Source of the DNA: Larix sibirica | Taxonomy: Eukaryota; Streptophyta; Pinopsida; Pinales; Pinaceae | Assembly (NCBI GenBank): GCA_004151065.3 | Contig: NWUY0300005815.1 | Coordinates: forward strand, 4,844 to 34,269 | Reading direction: 5' to 3' | DNA length: 29,426 nucleotides | Shown: in pieces, positions 1 through 10,319 of the stretch | How positions within the stretch are numbered: position 1 is the stretch's first letter | How the letters are laid out: every line of letters starts with the position of its first letter | The notes under the pieces: generated by a model | What the model was told of the DNA's origin: nothing | Database searches by the model: none | The model's input: the letters and a program-made list of their open reading frames with translations, nothing else | Position numbers and translations under genes: made by a program

Positions 1-305
1 TTCAACTTAGTGTCCATCTTTTCCCAAAGTGTAGTCCAAAATGTATTGATAAATATGGTGCCTCTGTCTGAGGTGATGCCCCTTGGTATCCCAAAGTGAA
101 CATAGACCTGTTCAAAGAACATCTTTGCTACTTCTTTTCCTTTGATGGTCTTTTTGCAAGGTATAATAATGTACATCTTGCTGAATCTGCAAAAACAGGC
201 ACAAGATGCACACAATAGGCATATATGTGGTTGGGAAGACTTCAACCTTGGTGGGGGCATTAATAACAACCCACTTTCACCAGCCAAGCACACCCTTGTT
301 GACAG
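1..305 (-). pseudogene. Ty3/gypsy integrase fragment, cut by the window edge
   Basis: The minus strand from about 192 down to 1 reads as one frame resembling the core of a plant gypsy integrase. It has RFSKMYIIIPCKKTIKGKEV, then an HFGIPRGITSDRGTIF stretch and FWTTLWEKMDTKL. These match the usual order: start of the rve core, the second catalytic Asp in SDR, and the following Trp/Leu-rich helix. Further upstream on the minus strand (about 305 to 195) a frame gives TCQQGCAW and GLLLMPPP, which resemble the end of the zinc-binding domain and the linker before the core. The Asp expected before RFSK is Cys here, so the first catalytic Asp region is damaged. The rest of the integrase lies outside the window. 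No RT or RNase H is visible to the right, so the element is truncated there. Confidence 0.8.
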
Positions 306-2729
306 GTCTTAACTACTTTTAACAAATCAAACTTAAAAAATAAATGAAAAATGACTCAATACATCCAGTGGTTTGTGATGAAATTATCCATATATTCTAT
401 ATCCATGACTACCTTAATAATGAAAAGGGACTACCTTACAATCTCCTATATCCATGGAGTGTCATTACACGTCTTATCCAATGACAAGCTCAACAAATGA
501 GGCAACAGAAGGAATCCGAAATATGTGACTAAATATAATCTCTAGTGTTTAGAACCAACCTTGTAGCTCTACAAATTCATGGGATTTCAGAGTTTCCAAC
601 ATAAAGAAAATATATCCTTCCAACATTCAAATTTGTGTCTTACAGAAGATGAGGCTGTCAGAATGGTTCGGTAGCAGATTCAACATTCTTAGCTCTCCTC
701 TATCCTACAGTTGCAGATATTTCAGCCATGGGATAAATCTTCCTACAACCACTACTCTTACACTTACTGGAATTTATAGAGTGAATTAGCAATTTCTTAA
801 TTCCTATTAATAGCTTAGTGTTCTCACATGCCCATATTACTATCGGCTTTCCTGCATCATAAACAATATTTATGATATCTCTAGGCTAGTATCCCAATGT
901 TCAAATATTATTTTCCTTGCTCAAATCAACAAATGAAACATTATAAAGAAATAATGAAGTTAAGGTATTTTTCTATCTCTAAGTTATCCATTAAACTTGG
1001 GAACTATGCGAATATGAAACCTAAGTACTTCAATTATAATGCACCTTTGGTTATTAAAATCCATCCCTTACCCTATCATCATTTCATTTGTCATTCCATA
1101 CCTCGATTAAAATTACCTTGCTATATCTTGATTGAACCCCTTGTCGTTCGATACTTCAATTAAACCATTTGATTTGATATGATTGTATTCCTCACAAACG
1201 AATGTGATTCAAATAAAAAAAATTGGCCGTGACCCTTCACCATTCAATTCCGTTAGTAAAACCCTAACTTACCATCATCATTCCGGTGATTTAACACGAT
1301 CTACATTTCTCATACCATATGTGAATATAATTGCACATGATTCATGTCATTTCAAAATTTTAAATTGAAACCACTTGTTGTTTCCCATCCATTCATTCCA
1401 GAACTCCTGCAAACCAACGACCATTTCACTTCCCCTTTGGCATTGCAAATTGTGAGTGAGTTAAGACAAAATCGAGAAGCCATCCTACTAACAAAATCCA
1501 GAAGCCACCCTACTAACAAAATCTGTAGATCCATAATCCATCCTGAAAAAAAAATGTCAAGGTTTGGGATTGGTGGAGGAATGATGCCACTGGTGTTATT
1601 ATGATTTTTGGAATCCAATAGAAATAACGACTCACCAATCTAACACCTAGTTTCTATTATATCTGAGTTGTAACTTGTATCAAAATGGTATAAAAGGACA
1701 CTTACAAAAATGTTCCTATGGGCATATAAACCAAGCAAATAAGAAAAGTTTTATTTCATTGTAATTTTTTAAAAATTCTGGTTACAACTGTCAAGCTCTA
1801 AAACTTTGGTTGTCCCAGGGGTTTTTGATGGTGCTAAATTTGTTTTTACCATAAAAAACGTCATTAAAACACTGTTCAAAATTTTTAAAAATACCTGTCT
1901 GGGCCAAATCGTTGAATTTTTAAACAACTCCATTCTAATGTATATCTTCCAACAAATGTTAATGGAATCTAGATGTTTAGTTTAAAATTCAAATTCAACC
2001 CTGTTAGGAGTTGATATAGAGACTAGACACTACCTGCTCTTGTTTTGTACATGTGATAGTCTAACCATTAATTTTGTACTAAAATAATCTTCTCTCTAGC
2101 TATAAATTTTATAATAATTAAAAAACAAAATTTTAAGAATGAAATTTTTTATTCAATTTCAACTCAATTCAAATTAAAAAAAAACAATTAAAATTTTCAA
2201 ATCATAAAAAAATTAAATTTTTATATAACCAATTTCAATAACTATTTTTTTTTTATAAACAAGAATCACGAGGTGGCACTGACCCCGCTCGAAGCTTTTG
2301 AGAGGCTTGATTGTTATTTTCATAGGTTAGCAGAGCAAATATAATACTGCTAATTACTGGTTACAGGGAAGCCTATAAGTAGGTGATTTGATGCTATGTT
2401 TCCAAGCCCTTGTGCTTCTTTGGATTATTGTTGCGGAAAAAAAAAGTTACATTGGCGGGAACAAAATGGTTCTACTTCTAATTTCTATCTGGATATTAAT
2501 AAAGTTATATATATCATGGAGCATGAAAGATTGGTTGTTCAAACTACTAGCCATGTTACAAAATTTGATGTTTATCAACTTATTATATGGAAAAAAATAA
2601 GTACATATTTGTATGATTGCCAATGATTGTTTTGCCTATCAATAACCAAAAAAAAGTTGACAATAATCTTATGAAATATAATTTTGGGTGAGATTTGAGA
2701 ACTGTAGGATCAGTTGTGGTTTGTTGCAG
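306..2729. other. Gene-free AT-rich stretch
   Basis: No coding region can be supported. Short open frames (for example 897-1163 and 1344-1604 plus) have no recognisable motif and AT-driven composition. A frame at 2396-2626 plus encodes 76 residues with several Cys near the start but matches nothing I know. 2100-2260 is very AT-rich with oligo-A and oligo-T runs. Confidence 0.6.
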
Positions 2730-2858
2730 ATAGAATGCAAGCGATTGGTGCAAAATTAAATTCCACCTTTTTATATATAGGTGTAGAAAATTAAATAGAA
2801 TGCAAGCAATTGTTGTAAAATTAAATTCCACCATTTTATATATAGGTGTAGAAAATTA
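2730..2858. repeat. Two-copy tandem duplication, 65-base period
   Basis: The unit starts ATAGAATGCAAGC and ends GGTGTAGAAAATTA. Copy 1 spans about 2730-2793 and copy 2 about 2795-2858, with only a few substitutions between them. The near identity indicates a fairly recent local duplication in otherwise unique sequence. Confidence 0.9.
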
Positions 2859-3536
2859 CTAAACACACTCTATGGGCTATGAAGGTTATTTGAACCTTTA
2901 TCTCTACAAACACCTTCTATTTGTAACATCAAGACAACTAAATATTCACCTTTAGGACACCAATGCTCTCGAGACAAATAGCGACCAATACTCAAGGTTA
3001 TGTCCCACAATTATTTGAACTAAAGAAAAACTGTCATAGAGAGGAAAAAATGTTTGAAGTGAAACATTAGTTCAAGAGTTCTTTCATCTTGATCCATGTA
3101 TTTCAAAGACGAAACACATATTTAATCATAAGACAGTTTTAAAGTTAAAATAACTTTTTTTTTTTTTATATTTTTGCAAATTTTTATTGATAAACTCAAA
3201 AAATAAAGGAATATTATATTGATCTTCAATCAAACATTGAGAAACTGATCTCATTAGACATACAATGTAATGATCATTTGCAACACAGATGTCTTGTAAA
3301 TTTTTCTACAGGTTAAGATTCTTAAGCATCCCAAAGGACTGTGTGCTAGAGGACAAAATGAGACAAAGTAAAAATAACACTAGAACCATGGGCTATCAAC
3401 CAATATTAGATATAATATATGTATGTGTTTCAAATGATCAATTTAGTGTGTTCGTCTTTGGAGAAAACATAATAGCAAACTATGAATAATAAGACAGAAG
3501 ATTCAGATTCCTGACCGCTAAAATCAGCGATAATTG

Positions 3537-3592
3537 TTTTGGATATGGATTATAATCGGGACTCTTTTGGATATGGATTATAATCAGGACTC
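3537..3592. repeat. Two-copy 28-base tandem duplication
   Basis: TTTTGGATATGGATTATAAT followed by CGGGACTC (3537-3564) is repeated directly as 3565-3592 with one G to A change. The copies abut with no spacer. Confidence 0.92.
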
Positions 3593-4264
3593 TGGAGAGC
3601 AAATGAGATAAAGATAAAGATGATGCAACAAAGCTAACAACACAACCACAAAGCCTTATATTAGATGTTAGCCATGAACAAAAATTACAGGAAATCAATA
3701 TGTTTGTCTTTGCATAGTTAAAAAAATATCAAGATTTAGAGCACGCTATCCAATAATCCACTGACAAGTACAAAGATTAGCCCAAAACGCCTCATGGGCT
3801 GGCCTACTTGAGTTTAACATTAAAACCTTTAACATCAAAATTGACTGAGTCTTTTTCGAGAAAACACATCATTCAGAATCTGATGCCTACATAATAATTA
3901 TGTTGAGAGCATTCTTTGCCATAAATATCTAGTGCTGGAAGATTTTAAAGATCCAAAACCATAAGAACTTAATTACAATATACTCTCTAAAAACTGAAAG
4001 GCACAAAAGGAATCGGTTGATAACCTTACACACTATCATAGCTATTTAATCAGACGTAAGAAGTGCAGAATATGTCCACAACATAACCACCAGGCACGAG
4101 GAAAGAGACAATGGAGACAGCTGCAGGAACAGAAATTTCTAATCGATAATCTAAAACAACAAATGCAATATACTTGTGACAAAACACTAAAGTTTGAGAA
4201 ACATGAGTCTCCATGTTGTCTAAAATCCTTAAGATAAGACATAGATACCAGTAGTCATCCCAAG

Positions 4265-4324
4265 TTGCCACAAAAGAACTTGGGATGTTCTCAAATCCTT
4301 ATTGCCACAAAAGAACTTAGGATG
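4265..4324. repeat. Short direct repeat, 37-base period
   Basis: TTGCCACAAAAGAACTTGGG at about 4265 recurs at about 4302 with one G to A change. The preceding phrase GATACCAGTAGTCAT also recurs at about 5590, followed by a diverged GCCACAA. This suggests a small dispersed repeat. Confidence 0.75.
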
Positions 4325-6279
4325 CTTTATGTTCTCTACTTAAAAATAACACAAACATATATCTGTAAAAGAAGTGTTGAATAATCTAAACAACTCTATA
4401 CAAGCCGATACAGTGTTCAAAGCACAAATCAAATAATTTTTTACAATAAAATCTAAATTTTAGTTTTAAGCCATAGTTTTTAGTTTTTTTTTAATATAAA
4501 GCATGAGACCTGTGAACAAATGATAGATAAAAGAATTTTCAATATATGTTCTTCTCAGGCATGTTGAAAATTGTGTTGACACTTGGAAAATAAAAGAAGC
4601 ATAATTCAAGTCATTTTAGCTCAATAAAACACAGGAAAGTATGAAGGTCTAAATGAGTGTCAAGATATATATATATGAAAACAATTAATTGTGTGTGAAA
4701 ATATGTTGAAGGCCACATAAAATTAGGAAAGGATTCTGATAGTTTTGCCAAGTTTTTTGTAATGTATTATTGGTAGAGGCTCATTATTCCAGTTTTTGAA
4801 TTGACTATGAATCAGATGCCAGCAGTAAAAAGTGCATTTTTTTTTATGGACAACAAAGCAGGTGCTGAGGACTATGGCTAAGTAAATCTATAGCTTATTT
4901 ATATTTTTTTTATAATTGATATATTTAATTGAATGAGCAGTACCTACAAAAGAACGACAACAACAGGTGAAGTCTTTAGACTTGCTTGGAAATATTTAAG
5001 AGGCAAAGACATTTGCACGGATAGTATTTTATCCAAGTGCAAGTAACATGTACACTGAAGCTTTAGTTTCTATTTCCTTGTAGGAAGGAATATAACTAAA
5101 ATTACTTTTTGAAGTTGTACCGGAGACTATTAAGATGTAATCAATTTCATTAAGATACAAATGTGTTATTGTGATATTGTGCTTTTGTTGAATTTTAACT
5201 TGGGATAAAAGCATGAGAAAAGTGTGGAAAACAACATAAGCCTATGTAGGCTGGTATATATTCTGTATCTTTTGGTTGGGAATCTTAAACTGCATATTTG
5301 GAGTTCCAGTCATCTGTTGGGAAGACAACTGTTCATTTTGAATCAAAAGGCTAGATTGAGTAGATCACCTATAAGGAAAGAGAGTCAATGGATCATCTGC
5401 ATCACACTTAAATAGAAAGAGTTAGATCCATCATGCCAATCGACATGGTACTATGTAGAATGCAATTTGAATTTCTAGATACAATAAAAAATGCAAAAGA
5501 TTTAAAGGACTATATGTATCCTTAACTACTGGAAAAAGGGGCAGCAAAGCCTATATTGGGCTTAGTAATGAAACATATAATACAAGACAGAGATACCAGT
5601 AGTCATATTAGCCACAAGTCCAAGGAGAGAAGTCAAAGAAAACCCTGGGTATGAATCTGAATAATTTATGTTTGTATTTAATTGATGTTACATTGATGTT
5701 ACCTATTGTTGCAGAGTCTCAGTAAATTGAATTAGATTCTTAGGACAAAGTCAATTGGCTTGTTGTCTAATGGTAAGTTGCTATAGTTGCTATTATGATA
5801 AGAAAATAGAAAAGGCAATAGTTGTACTTCTAGTTACAATGTTGCTCAACAATATTTTTGCACTAACTAATTAAGAAAACAATGGTAATGAAGCAATCTG
5901 AGATTTTATAGAACTGTTTGCTATGAATTACAATAGGCTATGAATTGCAATAGATAGAAGAAGTTTTGGTTTTTCGGGATTAAAAAAAAGTATAAGTATT
6001 AAGCAATGATCTGAGACATATTACAATATCAAGCAAAACAAATTATTGAGAAAGAAAATATAAGTTTTTAAATGTCAGAAATAGGAAGCGACGTGTAATC
6101 TATATTATGATAATCAAATTTTTTTTATGGTGGTAATTATGTTGTCCATTGCCAATGTGAACAGTCTTGGTTGACAGAATGTTCGCAAACGAAAGACCAT
6201 AGATGAAATGCTTTCTCAATAGTCTTCATAGGAAATGTTCGCAATTGCTAGACATCATTCCTTTAGCTATGGATTACGC

Positions 6280-8047
6280 AAAGTGAATTCAATCAATCCA
6301 TTCTCTATTTCTAAATTGCATTCCACACTATGTTCATAGTTGGTTGTTGATTCGTCCTTGCAAGATGCACAAATCAGCGAACTATGGATCATTGGTTGAT
6401 TGCAGTTGTTTGCATACTCGCAGGTATGGAGGTGCAAATGCATTCTTTTCTTAAGCAGCCCCTGTATTTGTATAATAAGGAAAGGGAAAATGATAAAGAC
6501 TACTAGCAGTGATGCAAATTTGGACAGAGAGATAAAGCAGGTTTCGTTTTTTTTTTTTTAAATTTGGCCTGGGTATTGATAGAAACTGCAATTAATTTTA
6601 TCGTTTGTGTCTATTGTCTAATATGTTTTTTTAAAGACAATATAATAATGGACATAAAGACTATTAACATATGGTAAAAAAATGCAAAAAAAAGAAGTAA
6701 GATTCAAGAGGCACCTGGGTTTTCGACTCTACGACTAGAAACATATTTTGTATTGCAAAGTCATGATTGAGGACATCAATAAATGTTGTCGAGGAAAGTT
6801 GTATCATTTGGATTCCTTCTACCCCATTTCTCACGACGTTCTTGAATAGATACAATGGTGCATCATCGGATGCTAGTTGTTCATGTATTTGTAAGAATAG
6901 TTCCTTGAAGCTTTCATTGATTTGGAGCTGGAACAGGAAAAAGCAAAGATTCTTAGCTTTATCCAGCAATTTGAAAACCATTGGAACTACTTATATCTTT
7001 GAATTTTGAGGGATAAAAAGTGAAGAATGCAAATTGTTGGGAAGACAAATTATTATAGAAACTAAAGCAATATTTACGGTTGCATGATAGTTTGTTGTTT
7101 CTCCATCCTTGATATAAAGTTCTCATTGTCTATTGTTTTGTTGGCATGCAAGAACTATTGTTGCAATAGAGCCAACATGATAGGGTTCATTTGATGCCAA
7201 TAGTTCATTGATAGTGGTATCTAGTGGCAGTCTATGGGTCTTGCAAACTTTCTTTATGAATTCAACTCTAGTTTTCTCTAATAACATAATGCGGTATTTT
7301 CCATCTCCTCTGACATATGGCCCCTTTTTCTTCAATGCAAAGTTGTTGATTCTAACCCTTTTCCATGGGAGAAGTAGTCAACAACACTCTTGATCAAATT
7401 GTTGTTTATGCCAACTGTGATTATCGTTTGGCCATCTCTGTCCACTAAATTTGCATGGATCAACTATGCTTTAGCAGGTGAACTTGGGTTTTTGTTTTGG
7501 CCACGCCCATACAATGCCACCACATCAACTTCAAAGATGTTGTTGTGTGTTATTGAGCAAAGTTGGATGGTAGAAGATGATTGCAACAATGATTGCTTGT
7601 ATCTATAATTATTAGGAAACATAAATAATTAGAAAAAGAAGAAGTTGAAATTTAAAAGGGAAATTTTGCTTGTCTAAACTATCTAGACAAAAATGTGGAT
7701 GAAACTAGATTTCTGTAGTGTTGTTGATGCAAAGGAAAAATGCACAGTGTTGCAACAATTTTTCAAAAAAGAGAAAAATGGAAGGGTTTTTACCTCTTTT
7801 GGCTATCATTGTCTGTTGTTTCTCCATTGTATTTTGTAGCAAGTATGTATTCTTTTATCCAAATATCCTTTGGAAAGTTGTGAGCAAGTTTTGTAATTGC
7901 AATTGGAGCAACTGTCAAAGGACAGAAACAAATACATAAATAAATAGATATATGGAAAAAGGATGAAGGTATGAAGGCAATACCTTTATCTTTAAGCAAG
8001 AGAGCTAATTGTGGGAGGATTCTATAGCAACTGTTTCCAACAATCAA
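6280..8047 (-). pseudogene. RPA70-like single-stranded-DNA-binding protein, intron-containing, broken
   Basis: RPA large-subunit proteins coat single-stranded DNA through tandem OB folds. Exons can be traced on the minus strand in consistent phase: 8047-7984 (starts MIVGNSCYRILP), 7911-7794, 7602-7078, 6927-6715, and 6461 to about 6280. The introns between them have GT donors and AG acceptors, for example a TTTGACAG acceptor at 7912. Exon 3 matches OB-fold A: FEVDVVALYG, LVDRDGQTI, then NFALKKKGPYVRGDGKYRI and EKTRVEF. OB-fold B follows: NELLASNEPYHVGSIATIVL and RELYIKD-like residues. Exon 4 has LFKNVVRNGVEG and MIQLSSTTFIDV, matching the start of the next RPA strand set. Exon 5 has a zinc ribbon, CEYANNC then CASC, followed by NGLIEFTL. 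Damage: an in-frame TAG near 7466, a frameshift near 7360 and a TGA at 7123. Plant Helitrons often carry such genes, which fits the helicase upstream. The exact ends are uncertain. Confidence 0.75.
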
Positions 8048-8059
8048 TGAAAGCAGAAA

Positions 8060-8315
8060 AATGCTTGTTTATATGTTGTCACTGTTGTGATCTAGTGCCA
8101 AAGAAGAAGGATGCCAACAAGTTTCTCAATTGCAATTCAAACAATTGTCAAAGGACAGACAAATATAAGCGACTAGAACATATAAATAAATAATAAATAG
8201 ATGTAGGTAAAAAGGATTAGTATCAAATGCACACCTGAATCTTTGTGCAAGAGAGACAATTACGCAAGGATTCTATAGCGATGTTTTCCAAAAATTAATA
8301 AAGCCAGAAAGATGC
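8060..8315 (-). pseudogene. Degenerate duplicate of the first two RPA-like exons
   Basis: This segment repeats the 5' part of the RPA-like gene just downstream on the minus strand, with an offset of about 233-251 bases. Shared landmarks on the plus strand are GGATTCTATAGC (8017 and 8268) and TGTCAAAGGACAG with the neighbouring TGCAATT (7898 and 8131). In this copy the first exon reads RYRILA then a stop. The intron acceptor is TTGACAA instead of TTGACAG, and the second exon has stops. It is therefore the dead copy, while the other copy keeps consistent splicing. Confidence 0.7.
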
Positions 8316-8465
8316 ATCAAAATTCTGAATTAGACTAGGAAGGCATAAAAACTTTTTTCCAGAGTAAACTTTCATGTTTAATAACGAATCATATGCAGAT
8401 TTGCATATCGATCAAGAGAAACAGAAATGTTTCATACGGTTGTGTAAGGAATTGCAAAAAACGTT

Positions 8466-9118
8466 ACCTAGTGGTCAGTCCAGTAGGCATCAGAAGTATT
8501 AAAGACATCATCGTTGTTCTCTAGATTTGTCCAACCAGTAGGCATCAGAAGTATTAAAGATATCATCGTTGTTCTCTAGATTTGTCCAAAAGTGGTCAAG
8601 CATATAGTCAATGTTGATTGTTGTTTTTAATTTCAAGCCATGTGTTTCCATGAATGACTTGAATTTTTTTATGATGTGTTTTGCAAGGCATCAATATTAA
8701 AGTGGCCAACAACAAGAATCTGTGTATTTTCCTGGTTTTTCAATAGGATGCATTCCAAAAGGATAAGAAGACTATCAAGTGGAGCATTTGGCCTATTGTA
8801 GATGTTGACAAGCTTAAAGTCACTTTGGTAAACTTGAAATTAGCAACAATTGCTTCGACACAACTTTTTGTGTAGTTTTCCAAGCTAATAAGCATTATTA
8901 TTTTTTTAGAAGTATCAAAATGCCATGCATTGAGAATGTTTCTAGACAATTGTATTCTTTTCCAAATATCGTCTCTTTGGGGAAAAAGTATACATGTGTT
9001 TCTTGGAGACAAAGGATGTATGCTTGCATTAGTTTATTGTCATTTGCAATATCCTCAATATGCAATAGCAAGCTTCGTGTGTTTAGTGAGCATATGACCA
9101 GATGATCAGAATTTGTTA
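8466..9118 (-). pseudogene. EEP (APE-like) endonuclease domain, C-terminal to the helicase
   Basis: This domain has the fold of metal-dependent DNA endonucleases of the endonuclease/exonuclease/phosphatase family. Motifs appear in the expected order on the minus strand: SLNTRSLLLHIEDI (Asn motif), ILCLQETH (catalytic Glu) near 9010-8998, VNIYNRPNAPLD near 8810, VVGHFNID near 8705 and AYWTDH near 8470. Canonical forms of the last two are GDFN and SDH, so the metal-binding Asp is His here and Ser is Thr. Frameshifts lie near 8910, 8815 and 8668. An open linker (FQKVAIEMNKLQ) near 9185 joins it to the helicase. A C-terminal endonuclease behind a PIF1 helicase is the hallmark of Helentron-type Helitrons. 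An independent non-LTR retrotransposon fragment is the alternative, but no RT follows. Confidence 0.75.
8480..8587. repeat. Two-copy 55-base tandem duplication inside the endonuclease domain
   Basis: CCAGTAGGCATCAGAAGTAT through TTCTCTAGATTTGTCC occupies 8480-8532 and again 8535-8587, with a single C to T difference and a two-base AA spacer. It duplicates the C-terminal part of the EEP domain just before the TDH motif. The period of 55 is not a multiple of three, so it breaks the reading frame. Confidence 0.93.
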
Positions 9119-9234
9119 TTGAATGCAGGCCATATTCAAATTGTCAAAGTGCATGGTTTTGTAGCTTATTCATTTCAATAGCAACTTTTTGAAAAACTGA
9201 GAAGTTATTTTGCTCTAATTTGTTTCTAATTTGT

Positions 9235-10290
9235 TTAAAGGATAAAAAGACTCTATATCTTTGACATGAGAAAGTGCACGGTAAACAAGTCCATGTCTCT
9301 TAATTTCCTTTGGATCGAATGCTTATCTGTCCATTGTAAGACCTTGTGCTCTATGAATTGTTTGTACACATGCTAGTTGAATCGAAAATTATGCTTGGAT
9401 GCAGACATTTCTATTTCCAAGTGGCATATGCACTGAGATTCTTTTGATGGGTGTCCAAGTGTGCATGATTTCAAATGTATATAGGTATTGCATAGCATCT
9501 CATTTGGTTAATCCAACTTCTGGTTTTGCAAATTATATCCGTACAAGATTGATAGTTCCTTTTGTGTAATATCTAAATATGCCTTCTGCACCATCTACCA
9601 AACCGTCTTGAATTGCATAATTGCCTCTGACCAATTCAACAAGCATATTTCTTTTCATCACAATTGTATAAGGCAATTGCATCACTTTGTGTCCAAATGT
9701 GGTTTTTTCAGTAGGACCAGTTTTCCTATCATGTGCTAGTAGTGTAAATGCCTTTGTTTGCATAATTGCTAACAATTTTTCATTGTGTGCTTGAATGTCT
9801 TTGTTACTATGAAAGAGATAAGGAAATGTTGATCTATTGGCGGTTGTCTATGGCAACGTTTATTCAGAAAGTCAATATCATATTCTCTCTAAGAGCATAT
9901 TCTAATTCTATTTAAAATAGATACAAATACTTTTTTTTTGCCTAACCACCCTTTTTAGCTCATAGAACTTGATGATATCTGGCCATTGTTTGTTATTGGA
10001 ATTTTGGTTGCTCAAAAATCCAAGAATCATGTATAGGTTGTGCTTGGAAAAGGTCCCCACAGAATATGATGTCTAGAGTTGCAAATGGCTNTTTAATTTG
10101 AGATAGCTCACACACCCAACAAATTCTATCATGTAGAATTTCAAAAGTGGAGATTGCAGACCTCGTAGCTGCAATCACCAACTTCATTCGAATAAGAAAA
10201 ACGAGATTTACCTTAAATCGACTATCAGAAAGGAATGTGTGAACCATGGACAAAGATCCCATAAAAATCGAAAGAAACAAAGGTTGACTC
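9235..10290 (-). pseudogene. PIF1-type helicase of a Helitron, 5'-truncated
   Basis: The helicase would unwind DNA during rolling-circle transposition. Minus-strand motifs in order: LHDRICWVC and FATLDIIFCGDLFQAQPIHD (Walker B region with altered DE residues upstream, 10130-10000); VSILNRIR and DIDFLNKRC near 9910-9850; LPYTIVMKRNMLVELVRGNY and QDGLVDGAEGIF (9700-9580); ACVQTIHRAQGLTMD near 9370; and HGLVYRALSHVKDIESFY near 9290-9245. The last two are the conserved helicase motifs near the PIF1 C-terminus. The reading crosses several stops and frameshifts, and there is an N at 10091. No Walker A motif and no Rep (HUH) domain were found upstream to 10900, so the N-terminal half is missing or unrecognisable. 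A host PIF1 gene is less likely, because the GANG-like loop and the fused endonuclease are typical of Helitrons. Confidence 0.85.
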
Positions 10291-10319
10291 TCTTGATATA
10301 AGAAAATGCAAGGCATAAA

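Larger units (their letters stand above)
2859..6279. other. Gene-free AT-rich stretch
   Basis: Apart from the small duplications listed separately, no coding, RNA or mobile-element signal can be supported. Open frames are short, lack motifs and do not suggest exons. Oligo-T tracts occur near 3155, 4850 and 4905. Confidence 0.55.

Noticed and set aside
9235-10290. Host PIF1 helicase gene
   Set aside because: The GLVDGAEGIF-type loop, the fused EEP domain and the nearby RPA gene point to a Helitron; host PIF1 genes lack the endonuclease.
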